DNA of 39,372 bases, from assembly GCF_000466485.1 (NCBI RefSeq), contig NZ_KE993038.1, forward strand, positions 7,492 through 46,863. The letters are read 5' to 3'. This DNA is from [Clostridium] symbiosum ATCC 14940. GTDB lineage: Bacteria; Bacillota; Clostridia; Lachnospirales; Lachnospiraceae. The notes beneath the pieces are model-generated. The model made no database searches, had not been told where the DNA came from, and worked only from the letters and a program-made list of their open reading frames with translations. Both the position numbers and the translations under genes were made by a program. Below are positions 8,641-16,722 of this stretch, in pieces; positions within the stretch are counted from its first letter, which is position 1, and each line of letters opens with the position of its first letter.

Positions 8641-8872
8641 AGCCAGAGGACGGGGCCAATATACCCGGCGGAGTCTTTCGTTCCGGCGAAAATATTCCTT
8701 TGGGGCGGAGGAGAGGATATAGTCTGCGGACGCCTTTGGAATCCATCGCTGAATAGCGAGGTCCTATCGAGCTTAGCAGCGCGATGCATTCCACCGAGTG
8801 GAAACGTGCTCCGCAGACTATATCCTCTCCGCAGTCCCAACCCACGACAATCTCCCCCGGGACGAAAGACTC
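8628..8872 (-). repeat. Family 2 repeat copy with large nested inverted repeat
   Basis: On the minus strand 8684-8628 repeats the first 60 bp of the copy at 1952. An outer pair of ends, GAGTCTTTCGTTCC (8671-8684) and GGGACGAAAGACTC (8859-8872), matches at 13 of 14 positions. Inside it is a perfect 21-bp inverted repeat, 8710-8730 with 8810-8830. Inside that, GGAAT and CATCGC at about 8738-8749 can pair with GCGATG and ATTCC at about 8781-8792. A transcript of either strand could fold into one hairpin of about 200 nt. It lies upstream of the glycan operon promoter. Whether it is a mobile repeat or a structured RNA cannot be told here. Confidence 0.75.
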
Positions 8873-8957
8873 ATCCAATTAAATTCACCACCCCGTCCGC
8901 TTATTTATTTTACGGTTTCGATGCGCTGAAATTTTTACCGGTATGAAAATGGGAAAG

Positions 8958-8969
8958 ACTATGTTATAA
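8958..8969 (+). promoter_or_regulatory. Promoter of the glycan operon
   Basis: TATAAT at 8964-8969 is preceded by TG one base upstream, an extended -10 element. A -35 element is not clear. It lies about 33 bp before the ATG of the Wzt-like gene. Confidence 0.55.
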
Positions 8970-9002
8970 TATAACCGATTATACGCTTTTTTGGAGGAGA
9001 CC

Positions 9003-10364
9003 ATGGCGGCTGAAAATGCAATTGAAATAAAAGATGTTACAAAAATATACCGGCTGTATGAACAACCCATCGACCGTTTAAAGGAGTCACTGAATATCGG
9101 TAAAAAACAATATCACCGGGATTTCTATGCCCTCAGCAGGATTTCTTTTTCCGTGGAAAAGGGACAGACCGTCGGAATCATCGGAACGAACGGTTCGGGC
9201 AAATCGACTATATTAAAGATTATTACAGGAGTCCTGACGCCGACATCGGGCGAGGTGATGGTGAACGGCAAGATATCGGCCCTTCTGGAGCTGGGAGCCG
9301 GTTTTAACATGGATTACACCGGGATTGAGAATATTTATATGAACGGAACCATGATGGGATTTTCACGCAGGGAGATGGAGGATAAGCTTCAGGATATTCT
9401 GGATTTTGCCGATATCGGAGACTTTGTCTATCAGCCGGTAAAGACGTATTCCAGCGGTATGTTTGTGCGTCTTGCCTTTGCTCTTGCTATCAACGTGGAG
9501 CCGGAAATTCTGATTGTCGATGAGGCGCTGTCGGTCGGCGATGTCTTTTTCCAGTCCAAGTGCTACAGACGGATGGAAGAAATCCGGAAGAATGGAACGA
9601 CAATTGTGATGGTTACCCATGATATGGGCAGTATTATAAAATATTGTGATAAGGTTATTCTGTTAAACAGAGGCGAATTTATTGCCGAAGGTTCTGCCGG
9701 CAAGATGGTTGATATGTACAAAAAAATCCTGGCCGGTCAGATGGAGGCGCTGCGGGAAGAGATTACCAGGATGAACGATTTTTCGGGTGAGAAGGTCGTA
9801 CTGGCCGAGGCAGGCAGCGGGGAAACCAAAGCGGAGGATAAAGACAGGGCTTTAGCAGGCGGCCAGACGGCAGGCCCGTCGCTGATGCGGGATAAGCTGA
9901 CCATTAATGCCAATCGTGAGGAGTACGGAGACGGGAGGGCTGAAATCTTTGATATGGGCCTGATTGATCAGCGGGGTAATATCACAAACCTGCTTTTGAA
10001 AGGCGAAATGTTCACGATTAAGGAAAAAATCAGGTTTAACCAGGAGATACAGGCTCCTATCTTTACGTACACAATTAAGGATAAGAAGGGCAGCGATTTA
10101 ACCGGTACCAATACCTTGTTTGAGGGAACGGATATTAAACCGGTGAAAAAGGGCGATGTCTATGAGGTGTCCTTCACACAGAAAATGACGCTCCAGGGCG
10201 GGGAATACCTGCTGTCCATGAGCTGTACCGGCTTTGAGAACGGAGAGCATGTGGTATACCACCGGCTTTATGATGTGGCGAATATTACCGTGATTTCCAA
10301 CAAGAATACGGTAGGCGTTTACGATATGGAACCGGAAGTGGAAGCACATCTGGTGCAAGAGTAA
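9003..10364 (+). CDS. Wzt/TagH-type polysaccharide ABC exporter ATPase with C-terminal domain
   Basis: The N-terminal 235 residues are an ABC ATPase of the polysaccharide-export group: Walker A GTNGSGKST (about 60-68), signature YSSGM (about 151-155), Walker B EILIVDEALSVGD and the switch HD. A charged linker follows (about 240-295), then a C-terminal beta-rich domain (about 300-440) that resembles the Wzt C-terminal carbohydrate-binding domain. In ABC-exported O antigens that domain recognises the modified chain end before export. GGAGGAG precedes ATG 9003, giving 453 residues. The matching permease (Wzm/TagG) is absent on either side, which is unusual. Two glycan-modification genes follow closely. 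Confidence 0.88.
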   Translation: MAAENAIEIKDVTKIYRLYEQPIDRLKESLNIGKKQYHRDFYALSRISFSVEKGQTVGIIGTNGSGKSTILKIITGVLTPTSGEVMVNGKISALLELGAGFNMDYTGIENIYMNGTMMGFSRREMEDKLQDILDFADIGDFVYQPVKTYSSGMFVRLAFALAINVEPEILIVDEALSVGDVFFQSKCYRRMEEIRKNGTTIVMVTHDMGSIIKYCDKVILLNRGEFIAEGSAGKMVDMYKKILAGQMEALREEITRMNDFSGEKVVLAEAGSGETKAEDKDRALAGGQTAGPSLMRDKLTINANREEYGDGRAEIFDMGLIDQRGNITNLLLKGEMFTIKEKIRFNQEIQAPIFTYTIKDKKGSDLTGTNTLFEGTDIKPVKKGDVYEVSFTQKMTLQGGEYLLSMSCTGFENGEHVVYHRLYDVANITVISNKNTVGVYDMEPEVEAHLVQE

Positions 10365-10389
10365 AATCTGCAATGCATGAGGAACTTAG

Positions 10390-11202
10390 ATGGAAGAGTG
10401 GAAGAAGAATATAAAGAAGAAGAACCCTAACGGTGAAATTCTCGCGCTGCTTGATAAATACGGCAATGATACAAAGAGGGCTCTGAAGGAAAATAAAAAG
10501 CTGGAATATCTCTATGCCCTGGCTCCGCTGAGGGAAAATCTGTTAGAGTGGTATGAATTCAGAAAAGGCGGCCGACTGCTTCAGGCGGGTGCTGATTTTG
10601 GAGCGCTTACCGGTCTGTATCTGCGTAAAACCGGTTCGGTAACGGTTCTCGATGAGTCCGAGGAAAGTTTGGAAGTCGTAAGACGCAGGTATCGGGGAGA
10701 AACCGGCCTTCGGCTGGAATGCGGGAGTCTGACTGCATACAGCAGACAGAAGGAGAACAGCGGCAGCTTCGATTATGTGCTACTTATCGGCCGGCCAAAC
10801 GGCAGCGAAGGCCTGGGCGCACAGATTGAGGCGGCCAAACGTCTTCTGGCGCCGGGCGGAACCATTATTCTTGCCGTCTGCAACCGGTTCGGACTCAAAT
10901 ATTTCGCCGGTACGCAGAGAGATGCGGTGAGCGCGACCAAAAAGAATCTGGAGGAACTTCTGGCAGGGGGCAGTTTTTACTATCCGATGCCGGATTACAA
11001 ACTGCCGTCTGTCATTTATTCAGATCGGTATCTGCCGAAAAAAGGCGATTTGACGGGAATGCCGGCGCTTTATGACTACCCGGAGTACCTGCTGATGGAT
11101 GTGGGCGCCGCTTACGACGCCGTATGTGAGGACGGCCAGTTTGAGAATTTTGCAAATTCCTTCCTCGTGATTTGGAGCGCTCATAAGAATGAAGGAGAAT
11201 AG
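10390..11202 (+). CDS. Class I SAM-dependent methyltransferase
   Basis: The 270-residue protein has a Rossmann-like methyltransferase core: motif I LLQAGADFGALTG (about residues 63-75), an acidic loop VLDES after the second strand, a motif IV-like FDYVLLIG (about 125-132) and LLAPGGTIILAV (about 151-162) as the post-motif strand. Motif I is slightly altered from the usual DxGxGxG. The gene sits 25 bp after the Wzt-like gene and 6 bp before the large glycosyltransferase, so it probably methylates the same glycan. This would fit chain-end capping, but the target is inferred from context only. Confidence 0.8.
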   Translation: MEEWKKNIKKKNPNGEILALLDKYGNDTKRALKENKKLEYLYALAPLRENLLEWYEFRKGGRLLQAGADFGALTGLYLRKTGSVTVLDESEESLEVVRRRYRGETGLRLECGSLTAYSRQKENSGSFDYVLLIGRPNGSEGLGAQIEAAKRLLAPGGTIILAVCNRFGLKYFAGTQRDAVSATKKNLEELLAGGSFYYPMPDYKLPSVIYSDRYLPKKGDLTGMPALYDYPEYLLMDVGAAYDAVCEDGQFENFANSFLVIWSAHKNEGE

Positions 11203-11208
11203 ACGGCA

Positions 11209-14200
11209 ATGGCAGAGCTAATATTTGTAAAATATAACAGGACGAGGCGGGAAAAATTTCAGATTAAGACGCAGATTATGGAAGAAGCCGGAGTGCGTTT
11301 TGCAGAAAAGACAGCCCTGTGCGAAGAGGGAATCCCCCATATCCGTTCGTTTGAGGAAAAATATAATTTTCTGACCAGCCAGAACGGGAGCCTGTTTCTG
11401 GTAAAGCCGGAGCTTGTTAAGGACGGCAGAACGGCCCGTTTTGATTACCTGCAGGGAAAGACGCTGGCGGAGCTTCTGGGGGAGGAACTTAATTCAGGAG
11501 TGATAATCCCTGCAGTGAAGAAAGGCATGGAGCTTATCTATGACATCCGTCCGGAATATATCTCGGATTTCCATGTAACGCCGGAATTCATGGAAGTGTT
11601 CGGATTGACGGGTGAATTGAGTTCGGAGGATGAGGAGCGGCTTAAATGGCGGACCTCAGACAGGAGGGAGCCGGAGCAGTCTTACAGAGCCTCCAATATC
11701 GACGCTCTTTTTGAAAATATGCTGGTGACGGAGGATGGTGTCTATGCCCTGGATTATGAATGGGTATTCCTGTTCCCGGTTCCGGCCGGTTTTGTGCGTT
11801 ACAGAACACTCCATTATTTTTACAGACAGTATCAGAGCCTGATAAACGGGCAGTTTGAAAACCAGGCTCAGTTCCTGAAGGAATTCGACATTGATGAGAC
11901 GATGCTCCCGCTTTATGAAATAATGGAGAGGAGCTTCCAGGAATATGTCCACGGAGAGAACCAGAGAACGTACCAGGAAGATTTCATGGTGGAGACCAAG
12001 ACGGTCGCAGAGCTAAGGCAGGTGGACGGTGAGCTTATGCGGGCCAGAGAGCGCATCGAACAGCTCAGGGCTGAAATCTCGGAGAAGGACACCGCCCTCA
12101 AAAAAGTCCAGGAGGTACAGCGCCTGACGAATAATCATGTGGCTAATCTTGAGGTGATTATTGGCGATCTGCGCCGTGAAATCGGTGAGATGGGGAAAAC
12201 ACTGACCTATTTAAACCGCCACGAAGCGATTATTTTTAAGGTGAGAAGGAAAATCGGGCAGGCATTTAATAAAATGTATCCGAAGGGGACCAGAAAGCGG
12301 AAGATTCTGGGTTACTGCAAGAATACTCTTCTTCACCCGGTAAAGTACATTGGAATGTATACATCCGGGGAGGGAAAAAATAGAATCAAGGGCGATTTTG
12401 AGATCGGAGAAGAGTACCTGCAATATGGAAAACTCATATTCCCGAAGGCAGACAGCCCGGAAGTATCGATTGTGATTCCCGTTTACAATCAGATTCATTA
12501 TACTTATCTCTGCCTTGCATCGATTCTGGAGCATACAAAGGATGTGAGCTATGAGATTGTGATTGCGGATGACGTTTCCGGCGATGCGACGGAGCATCTG
12601 GGAGAATTTGCCGAGGGGATTACAATTTGCCGGAATGAAACGAACCAGGGATTCTTAAGAAATTGTAACCATGCGGCCAAATCTGCAAGGGGCCGGTATA
12701 TAATGTTTTTAAACAATGATACACAGGTGACGGAGGGCTGGCTCAGTTCGCTGGTCAGTCTGATTCAGTCGGATGATTCTATCGGTATGGTCGGATCCAA
12801 GCTGGTTTATCCGGACGGCCGTCTTCAGGAGGCGGGAGGCATCATCTGGAGCGACGGTTCGGGATGGAATTACGGCCGTCTGGATAATCCGGACAAGGCC
12901 GAATATAATTATGTAAAAGATGTGGACTATATATCGGGTGCCGCGATACTGCTTTCCGCTGAACTGTGGAACCGGATTGGAGGCTTTGACGAACGGTTTG
13001 CTCCTGCCTACTGTGAGGATTCGGATCTGGCTTTTGAGGTCAGAAAGGCGGGATACAGAGTCGTCTACCAGCCGCTTTCCAAGGTGATTCATTTTGAGGG
13101 CGTCTCCAACGGAACGGATGTAAATGGTTCCGGCCTGAAACGGTACCAGGTGGAGAACAGCGAAAAGCTGAAAGAAAAATGGAAAGAGGAATTTAAGAAG
13201 CAGTGCGTGAATACCGGCAGTCCGAACCCCTTCCGGGCCAGGGAGAGAAGTATGGGAAAACCGATTATCCTGGTGGTGGATCATTATGTTCCGACATTTG
13301 ATAAAGATGCAGGGTCTAAAACAACGTTCCAGTATCTGAAGATGTTTCTGAATAAGGGGTATGCGGTAAAATTTTTAGGCGATAATTATCTTCACGAGGA
13401 GCCATATACCACAGTCCTTCAGCAGATGGGAATCGAGGTTCTGTACGGACAGGAGTATCTGACCGGTATCTGGGACTGGCTTGATAAAAATGGAAAAGAA
13501 ATCAGCATCGCCTATCTGAACCGTCCTCATATCGCTGCAAAATATGTGGATTATATCGCAGAGCATACGGATATTAAGATTATTTATTATGGCCATGATC
13601 TCCATTTTATGAGGGAATTCAGGGAATATGAGCTGACCGGGGATACAGGGAAAAAACGTGATTCCGAATACTGGAAGTCGATTGAATTCTCACTGATGCA
13701 TAAGGCTGCCGTATCCTACTATCCGTCTGTTGTGGAGGAGGAAGCAATCCATGATGTGGATGAGACGGTAAATGTGAAGGCAATTACCGCCTATGTGTAC
13801 GATACGTTTCTGGATAATCTGAATCAGGACTTTGCAAAGAGGGAAGGACTTTTGTTTGTCGGAGGATTTGCCCATCCGCCGAATGCGGATGCCGTTCTGT
13901 GGTTTGCAAAAGAGGTATTCCCGATGATCCGGGAGAAACTGGATGTGAATTTTTATGTGGTCGGTTCCAGGGTGACCGATGAAATCAAAGCTTTGGAGCA
14001 GCCGGGAAGCAAAATTATCGTCAAGGGGTTTGTTTCCGAGGAGGAGCTGTCGGAGCTTTACCGGAGCTGCCGGATTGTCATCGTTCCGCTCAGATATGGA
14101 GCAGGCGTCAAAGGAAAGGTAGTCGAGGCCATTTATAACGGAGCGCCGATAGTAACCACTTCTGTGGGAAGCGAAGGGATTCCGGATGTCGAAGACGTGC

Positions 14201-14364
14201 TGCTGGTGGAGGATAAACCGGAAGATTTCGCCGGGGCGGTAGTGAAGCTTTACGGTGATGAGAAACGGCTTGCACAGCTTAGCCAAAAGACACAGGAGTA
14301 CATTAAAGCTCATTTCAGCGTGGATGCGGCATGGGAAGTGATTCGGGAAGATTTTGAAGTGTAA
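11209..14364 (+). CDS. Multidomain kinase-like / coiled-coil / GT2 / GT4 protein
   Basis: This 1051-residue protein has four parts. Residues 1-260 look like a kinase fold: a hinge-like FDYLQGKTLAELL (about 79-91), a catalytic-loop-like NIDALFENMLV (Asp165, Asn170) and a metal-loop-like ALDYEW (Asp182). Residues about 262-340 are rich in charged heptads and should form a coiled coil. Residues about 418-640 are a GT-A fold family 2 glycosyltransferase (VSIVIPVYNQ, NNDTQV, Glu603-Asp604). Residues about 685-1051 are a GT-B fold family 4 enzyme with GAGVKGKVVEA near 964-974. No membrane segments are seen, so it should act on the cytoplasmic face. It is the last gene of the operon, 6 bp after the methyltransferase, with a terminator about 42 bp beyond. 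The kinase assignment is by motif and is less certain than the two glycosyltransferases. Confidence 0.88.
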   Translation: MAELIFVKYNRTRREKFQIKTQIMEEAGVRFAEKTALCEEGIPHIRSFEEKYNFLTSQNGSLFLVKPELVKDGRTARFDYLQGKTLAELLGEELNSGVIIPAVKKGMELIYDIRPEYISDFHVTPEFMEVFGLTGELSSEDEERLKWRTSDRREPEQSYRASNIDALFENMLVTEDGVYALDYEWVFLFPVPAGFVRYRTLHYFYRQYQSLINGQFENQAQFLKEFDIDETMLPLYEIMERSFQEYVHGENQRTYQEDFMVETKTVAELRQVDGELMRARERIEQLRAEISEKDTALKKVQEVQRLTNNHVANLEVIIGDLRREIGEMGKTLTYLNRHEAIIFKVRRKIGQAFNKMYPKGTRKRKILGYCKNTLLHPVKYIGMYTSGEGKNRIKGDFEIGEEYLQYGKLIFPKADSPEVSIVIPVYNQIHYTYLCLASILEHTKDVSYEIVIADDVSGDATEHLGEFAEGITICRNETNQGFLRNCNHAAKSARGRYIMFLNNDTQVTEGWLSSLVSLIQSDDSIGMVGSKLVYPDGRLQEAGGIIWSDGSGWNYGRLDNPDKAEYNYVKDVDYISGAAILLSAELWNRIGGFDERFAPAYCEDSDLAFEVRKAGYRVVYQPLSKVIHFEGVSNGTDVNGSGLKRYQVENSEKLKEKWKEEFKKQCVNTGSPNPFRARERSMGKPIILVVDHYVPTFDKDAGSKTTFQYLKMFLNKGYAVKFLGDNYLHEEPYTTVLQQMGIEVLYGQEYLTGIWDWLDKNGKEISIAYLNRPHIAAKYVDYIAEHTDIKIIYYGHDLHFMREFREYELTGDTGKKRDSEYWKSIEFSLMHKAAVSYYPSVVEEEAIHDVDETVNVKAITAYVYDTFLDNLNQDFAKREGLLFVGGFAHPPNADAVLWFAKEVFPMIREKLDVNFYVVGSRVTDEIKALEQPGSKIIVKGFVSEEELSELYRSCRIVIVPLRYGAGVKGKVVEAIYNGAPIVTTSVGSEGIPDVEDVLLVEDKPEDFAGAVVKLYGDEKRLAQLSQKTQEYIKAHFSVDAAWEVIREDFEV

Positions 14365-14405
14365 CGGTAACCGCCGGGCCGGTGTGAAGGCAGGACGGGG
14401 AAAAG

Positions 14406-14440
14406 GCAGATACCAAAGGAGAATACGGTGTCTGCTTTTT
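14406..14440 (+). terminator. Intrinsic terminator of the glycan operon
   Basis: GCAGATACC (14406-14414) pairs with GGTGTCTGC (14427-14435), with one G-U pair, and is followed by five T. Confidence 0.8.
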
Positions 14441-14571
14441 CTGTTGCTGGGAACAGGCAGCAGCTGCCTCAGCCGACCGCCAGGAGGGACCGGCCGCTGG
14501 AGCGTAAGGCAAAAATAGTCGAGAGCTTTTCTTTTTATCACTTTATAATGTCAGACAGGGAGGTGAGAGAC

Positions 14572-15153
14572 ATGCAGGAACAGATTGATGCGGTGCAGCG
14601 TATGCAGGACTATATCGGCAGTCATCTGACGGAAGAGATAACACTGGCCGATTTGGCGGGGGTATCATTATTTTCCCCGTGGTATTCCTACAGGCTGTTT
14701 ACCCGCCAGACAGGTATCACACCGGCTGACTATATCCGGCGGATGCGTTTGTCAAAGTCGGCGCTGAAGCTTAGGGATGACGCCGGTAAGATTGCCGATG
14801 TGGCGTTCGAAATGGGCTTTGGCAGCGTGGAACCGGTCTGCCTCTGGCTCCCGCGTAAATACATTAAACCGGGAACTTCGGAATATGTTCAGGGAGTCGA
14901 GGTTCCTGCTGATTATGACGGGGCCCTGCCGGAAGGTTTTGAGATTCTGGAGCTGCCGGCTGCAAAATATATGATGTTCCAGGGCGAGCCGTTTGCGGAA
15001 GAGGATTATTGCCTGGCGATTGAAGAGGTAAAAGAGGCGATCAGGAGATACGATCCGTCGGTAACCGGATACAGGTGGGATGAAGAAAATCCGAGAATCC
15101 AGCTTGAGCCGGTGGGAAGCAGAGGATATATAGAAATGCTGGCGGTTAAATAA
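14572..15153 (+). CDS. AraC family regulator, internally shortened, with GyrI-like end
   Basis: The first 80 residues are an AraC-type DNA-binding domain that starts normally (MQDYIGSHLTEEITLADLAG, then a first helix-turn-helix) and runs to AFEMGFGSV. At that point the family normally continues with the recognition helix of the second helix-turn-helix and about 90 more residues. Here the sequence passes directly to EPVCLWLPRKYIKPGTSEYV, which in related full-length proteins lies in the middle of a GyrI-like ligand-binding domain. The protein is 193 residues rather than about 290. The frame is intact, so this looks like a clean internal deletion, and DNA binding is probably impaired. GGGAGGTGAGAG sets the ATG at 14572; a TATAAT is at 14544-14549. 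Confidence 0.82.
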   Translation: MQEQIDAVQRMQDYIGSHLTEEITLADLAGVSLFSPWYSYRLFTRQTGITPADYIRRMRLSKSALKLRDDAGKIADVAFEMGFGSVEPVCLWLPRKYIKPGTSEYVQGVEVPADYDGALPEGFEILELPAAKYMMFQGEPFAEEDYCLAIEEVKEAIRRYDPSVTGYRWDEENPRIQLEPVGSRGYIEMLAVK

Positions 15154-15198
15154 GCAGATGAGGACGCTGACGGTACGGCCGGCGTCCTCACCTGCTTA
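15151..15198. terminator. Terminator at the stop codon of the AraC gene
   Basis: TAAGCAG and GAGGACGC on the left pair with GCGTCCTC and CTGCTTA on the right, giving 15 bp interrupted by a 2-nt bulge on each side. The left arm begins with the TAA stop codon itself. T-rich DNA follows on the plus strand. 15200-15321 contains two or three further small hairpins and no gene. Confidence 0.75.
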
Positions 15199-15321
15199 TT
15201 TATTGATGACGGTGACCTGTGCGCGGAGCGTGCAGGTTATCGCTGCGACAGTCCGGACAGGCCAGCGCATTTGTTGCGCTGACCGTGAAAAAGGGCAGCA
15301 TAGCGAACTGTTGCTATGTAA

Positions 15322-16485
15322 TTACTTTAAGGATTTTATTTTTTCAGAGAGCTCTTTCAACTGTTCTTCAGAAGGAATATACTGTATCTTCAGCGTCTCA
15401 AGGCAGATATCAAAACCGCATTTCTTCAGCTCTTCCTCGATTTGTCCGTTGGCCTGTCCGCCCCAGCCGTAAGAACCGAAGGAAAATGCCTGCCGGTTTT
15501 TCGGGGAAAGGCCCTTCATATAGCAGAGAAAGGCAGCCACGGTGGGAAGCATATTGTTGTTGAGAGTAGGCGAGCCCACGGCGACATATTTGCAGTCAAG
15601 AAGGCTGACAACGATATCGGAAATATGGGTCTGCTTCAAATCAAACAGCTTAACCGGTTCTCCCTTTTCGGTAAACGCTTCGGCTATGGTCTGAGCCATG
15701 GTCTCTGTGGAGTGCCACATGCTGTCAAAGACAATGAGGGCGCCGGCCTCCGGTACGCTGCTGCTCCAGTGTTCATAAGCATTCAGAATATCGGCCACAT
15801 GGCTTCTCCAGATAACGCCGTGACTCGGCGCAATCATCTCCGGTTCCATTTCTTTTACAATCTTCCAGGCACCTGCGGCCTGTTTTCCATAACACATGAT
15901 AATATTTGCATAATATTTTTTGGCTTCCTGCATCGTTTCACAGAAATCAGAATCGTCGTCAAAACGCGTGTTAGTGCAGTAATGCTGTCCGAATGCATCA
16001 TTGGAGAAAAGTATCTTTTCCCCCGGGCACCAGGTTACCATATTATCCGGCCAGTGGAGCATCGGTGTGGTGACAAAGGAGAGGCTGCGTTTTCCGAGAC
16101 TCAAAGTATCGTTGTTCTTTACGGCCATATAATTGTGAGGGCCGTAGTGGGCGGTGAGCCCTTTTACTCCGCTGGGAGCGCTTGTAACTACCGTTGCGTT
16201 CGGGCAGGCCTCCATCAAGGCCGGCAGAGCGCCGGAATGATCCATTTCCACATGGTTGGAAATGATATAGTCAATTCTTGAAGGCTCGATGATACTGCTG
16301 ATGCGCTCCAGAAGCTCCCGGGAAAACGGGGCCTTAACGGTATCGATCAATGCAACCTTTTCATCAATAATCAGATAGGCATTGTAGGTGGCTCCGCGGT
16401 TGGTCGTATATCCGTGGAAATTACGCAGGTGCCAGTCTAAGGCCCCCACCCAGTAAATGCCATCTTTAATCTGAATTGCGTTCAT
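15322..16485 (-). CDS. Flavodiiron protein (FprA family)
   Basis: A-type flavoproteins reduce oxygen or nitric oxide to water or N2O and protect anaerobes. The N-terminal metallo-beta-lactamase-like domain (about residues 1-250) holds the di-iron ligands HVEMDH (His78, Glu80, Asp82, His83), a later His in MLHWPD, an Asp in FSNDAFGQ and His in APSHGV. A flavodoxin domain follows (about 255-387) with the FMN loop DSMWHSTETMA. The proper start is the ATG at 16485, with AAGGAGGAAC at 16500-16491; an earlier in-frame start would be read from family 1 repeat sequence. It is transcribed singly, leftward. The electron donor is not encoded nearby. Confidence 0.94.
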   Translation of the reverse strand: MNAIQIKDGIYWVGALDWHLRNFHGYTTNRGATYNAYLIIDEKVALIDTVKAPFSRELLERISSIIEPSRIDYIISNHVEMDHSGALPALMEACPNATVVTSAPSGVKGLTAHYGPHNYMAVKNNDTLSLGKRSLSFVTTPMLHWPDNMVTWCPGEKILFSNDAFGQHYCTNTRFDDDSDFCETMQEAKKYYANIIMCYGKQAAGAWKIVKEMEPEMIAPSHGVIWRSHVADILNAYEHWSSSVPEAGALIVFDSMWHSTETMAQTIAEAFTEKGEPVKLFDLKQTHISDIVVSLLDCKYVAVGSPTLNNNMLPTVAAFLCYMKGLSPKNRQAFSFGSYGWGGQANGQIEEELKKCGFDICLETLKIQYIPSEEQLKELSEKIKSLK

Positions 16486-16510
16486 ATTTGGTTCCTCCTT
16501 GTCAATTGTA

Positions 16511-16615
16511 TGTGGTGAAAAGTTCACTTTTCATCGCGTCGCGCCGTGAAACTCGGGATTTTCGTGCAGAATATGCACGAAAACACCTCGCGGGACACTA
16601 CCTGTGAACAGTAAC
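16511..16615 (-). repeat. Family 1 repeat, copy B, one end only
   Basis: On the minus strand this starts with the family end GTTACTGTTCAC (16615-16604) and keeps the core GCGAGGTGTTTTCGTG, hairpin and CGAAAATCCCGAGTTTCAC. It then stops near the segment TTTTCACCACA that is internal in copy E. No 8-bp duplication flanks it, so it is truncated. It lies in the probable leader of the flavodiiron gene, 11 bp upstream of its ribosome site. A TATAAT on the minus strand at 16632-16627 is a possible promoter for that gene. Confidence 0.8.
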
Positions 16616-16722
16616 ATAAAAACTGCATTATATGTAATCATTCATCAAAGAAAGTGTAGTATAAATGGAGAATAAATGCAAGATGAAAAATGTTAATTTA
16701 TTATCAACTTATCCGGAGCCAT

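Noticed and set aside
8384-8878. Open frames on both strands of 112 and 116 residues
   Set aside because: They cross low-complexity and inverted-repeat DNA, have no ribosome sites and match no family.
13690-14541. 283-residue open frame antisense to the glycosyltransferase and its terminator
   Set aside because: Shadow frame; it runs through the terminator and has no recognisable motif.
15442-16281. 279-residue open frame antisense to the flavodiiron gene
   Set aside because: It is a shadow of a strongly supported gene on the other strand.
16504-16615. Target duplication for repeat copy B
   Set aside because: The 8 bp after its intact end (ATAAAAAC) are not found before its other side; the copy is truncated.
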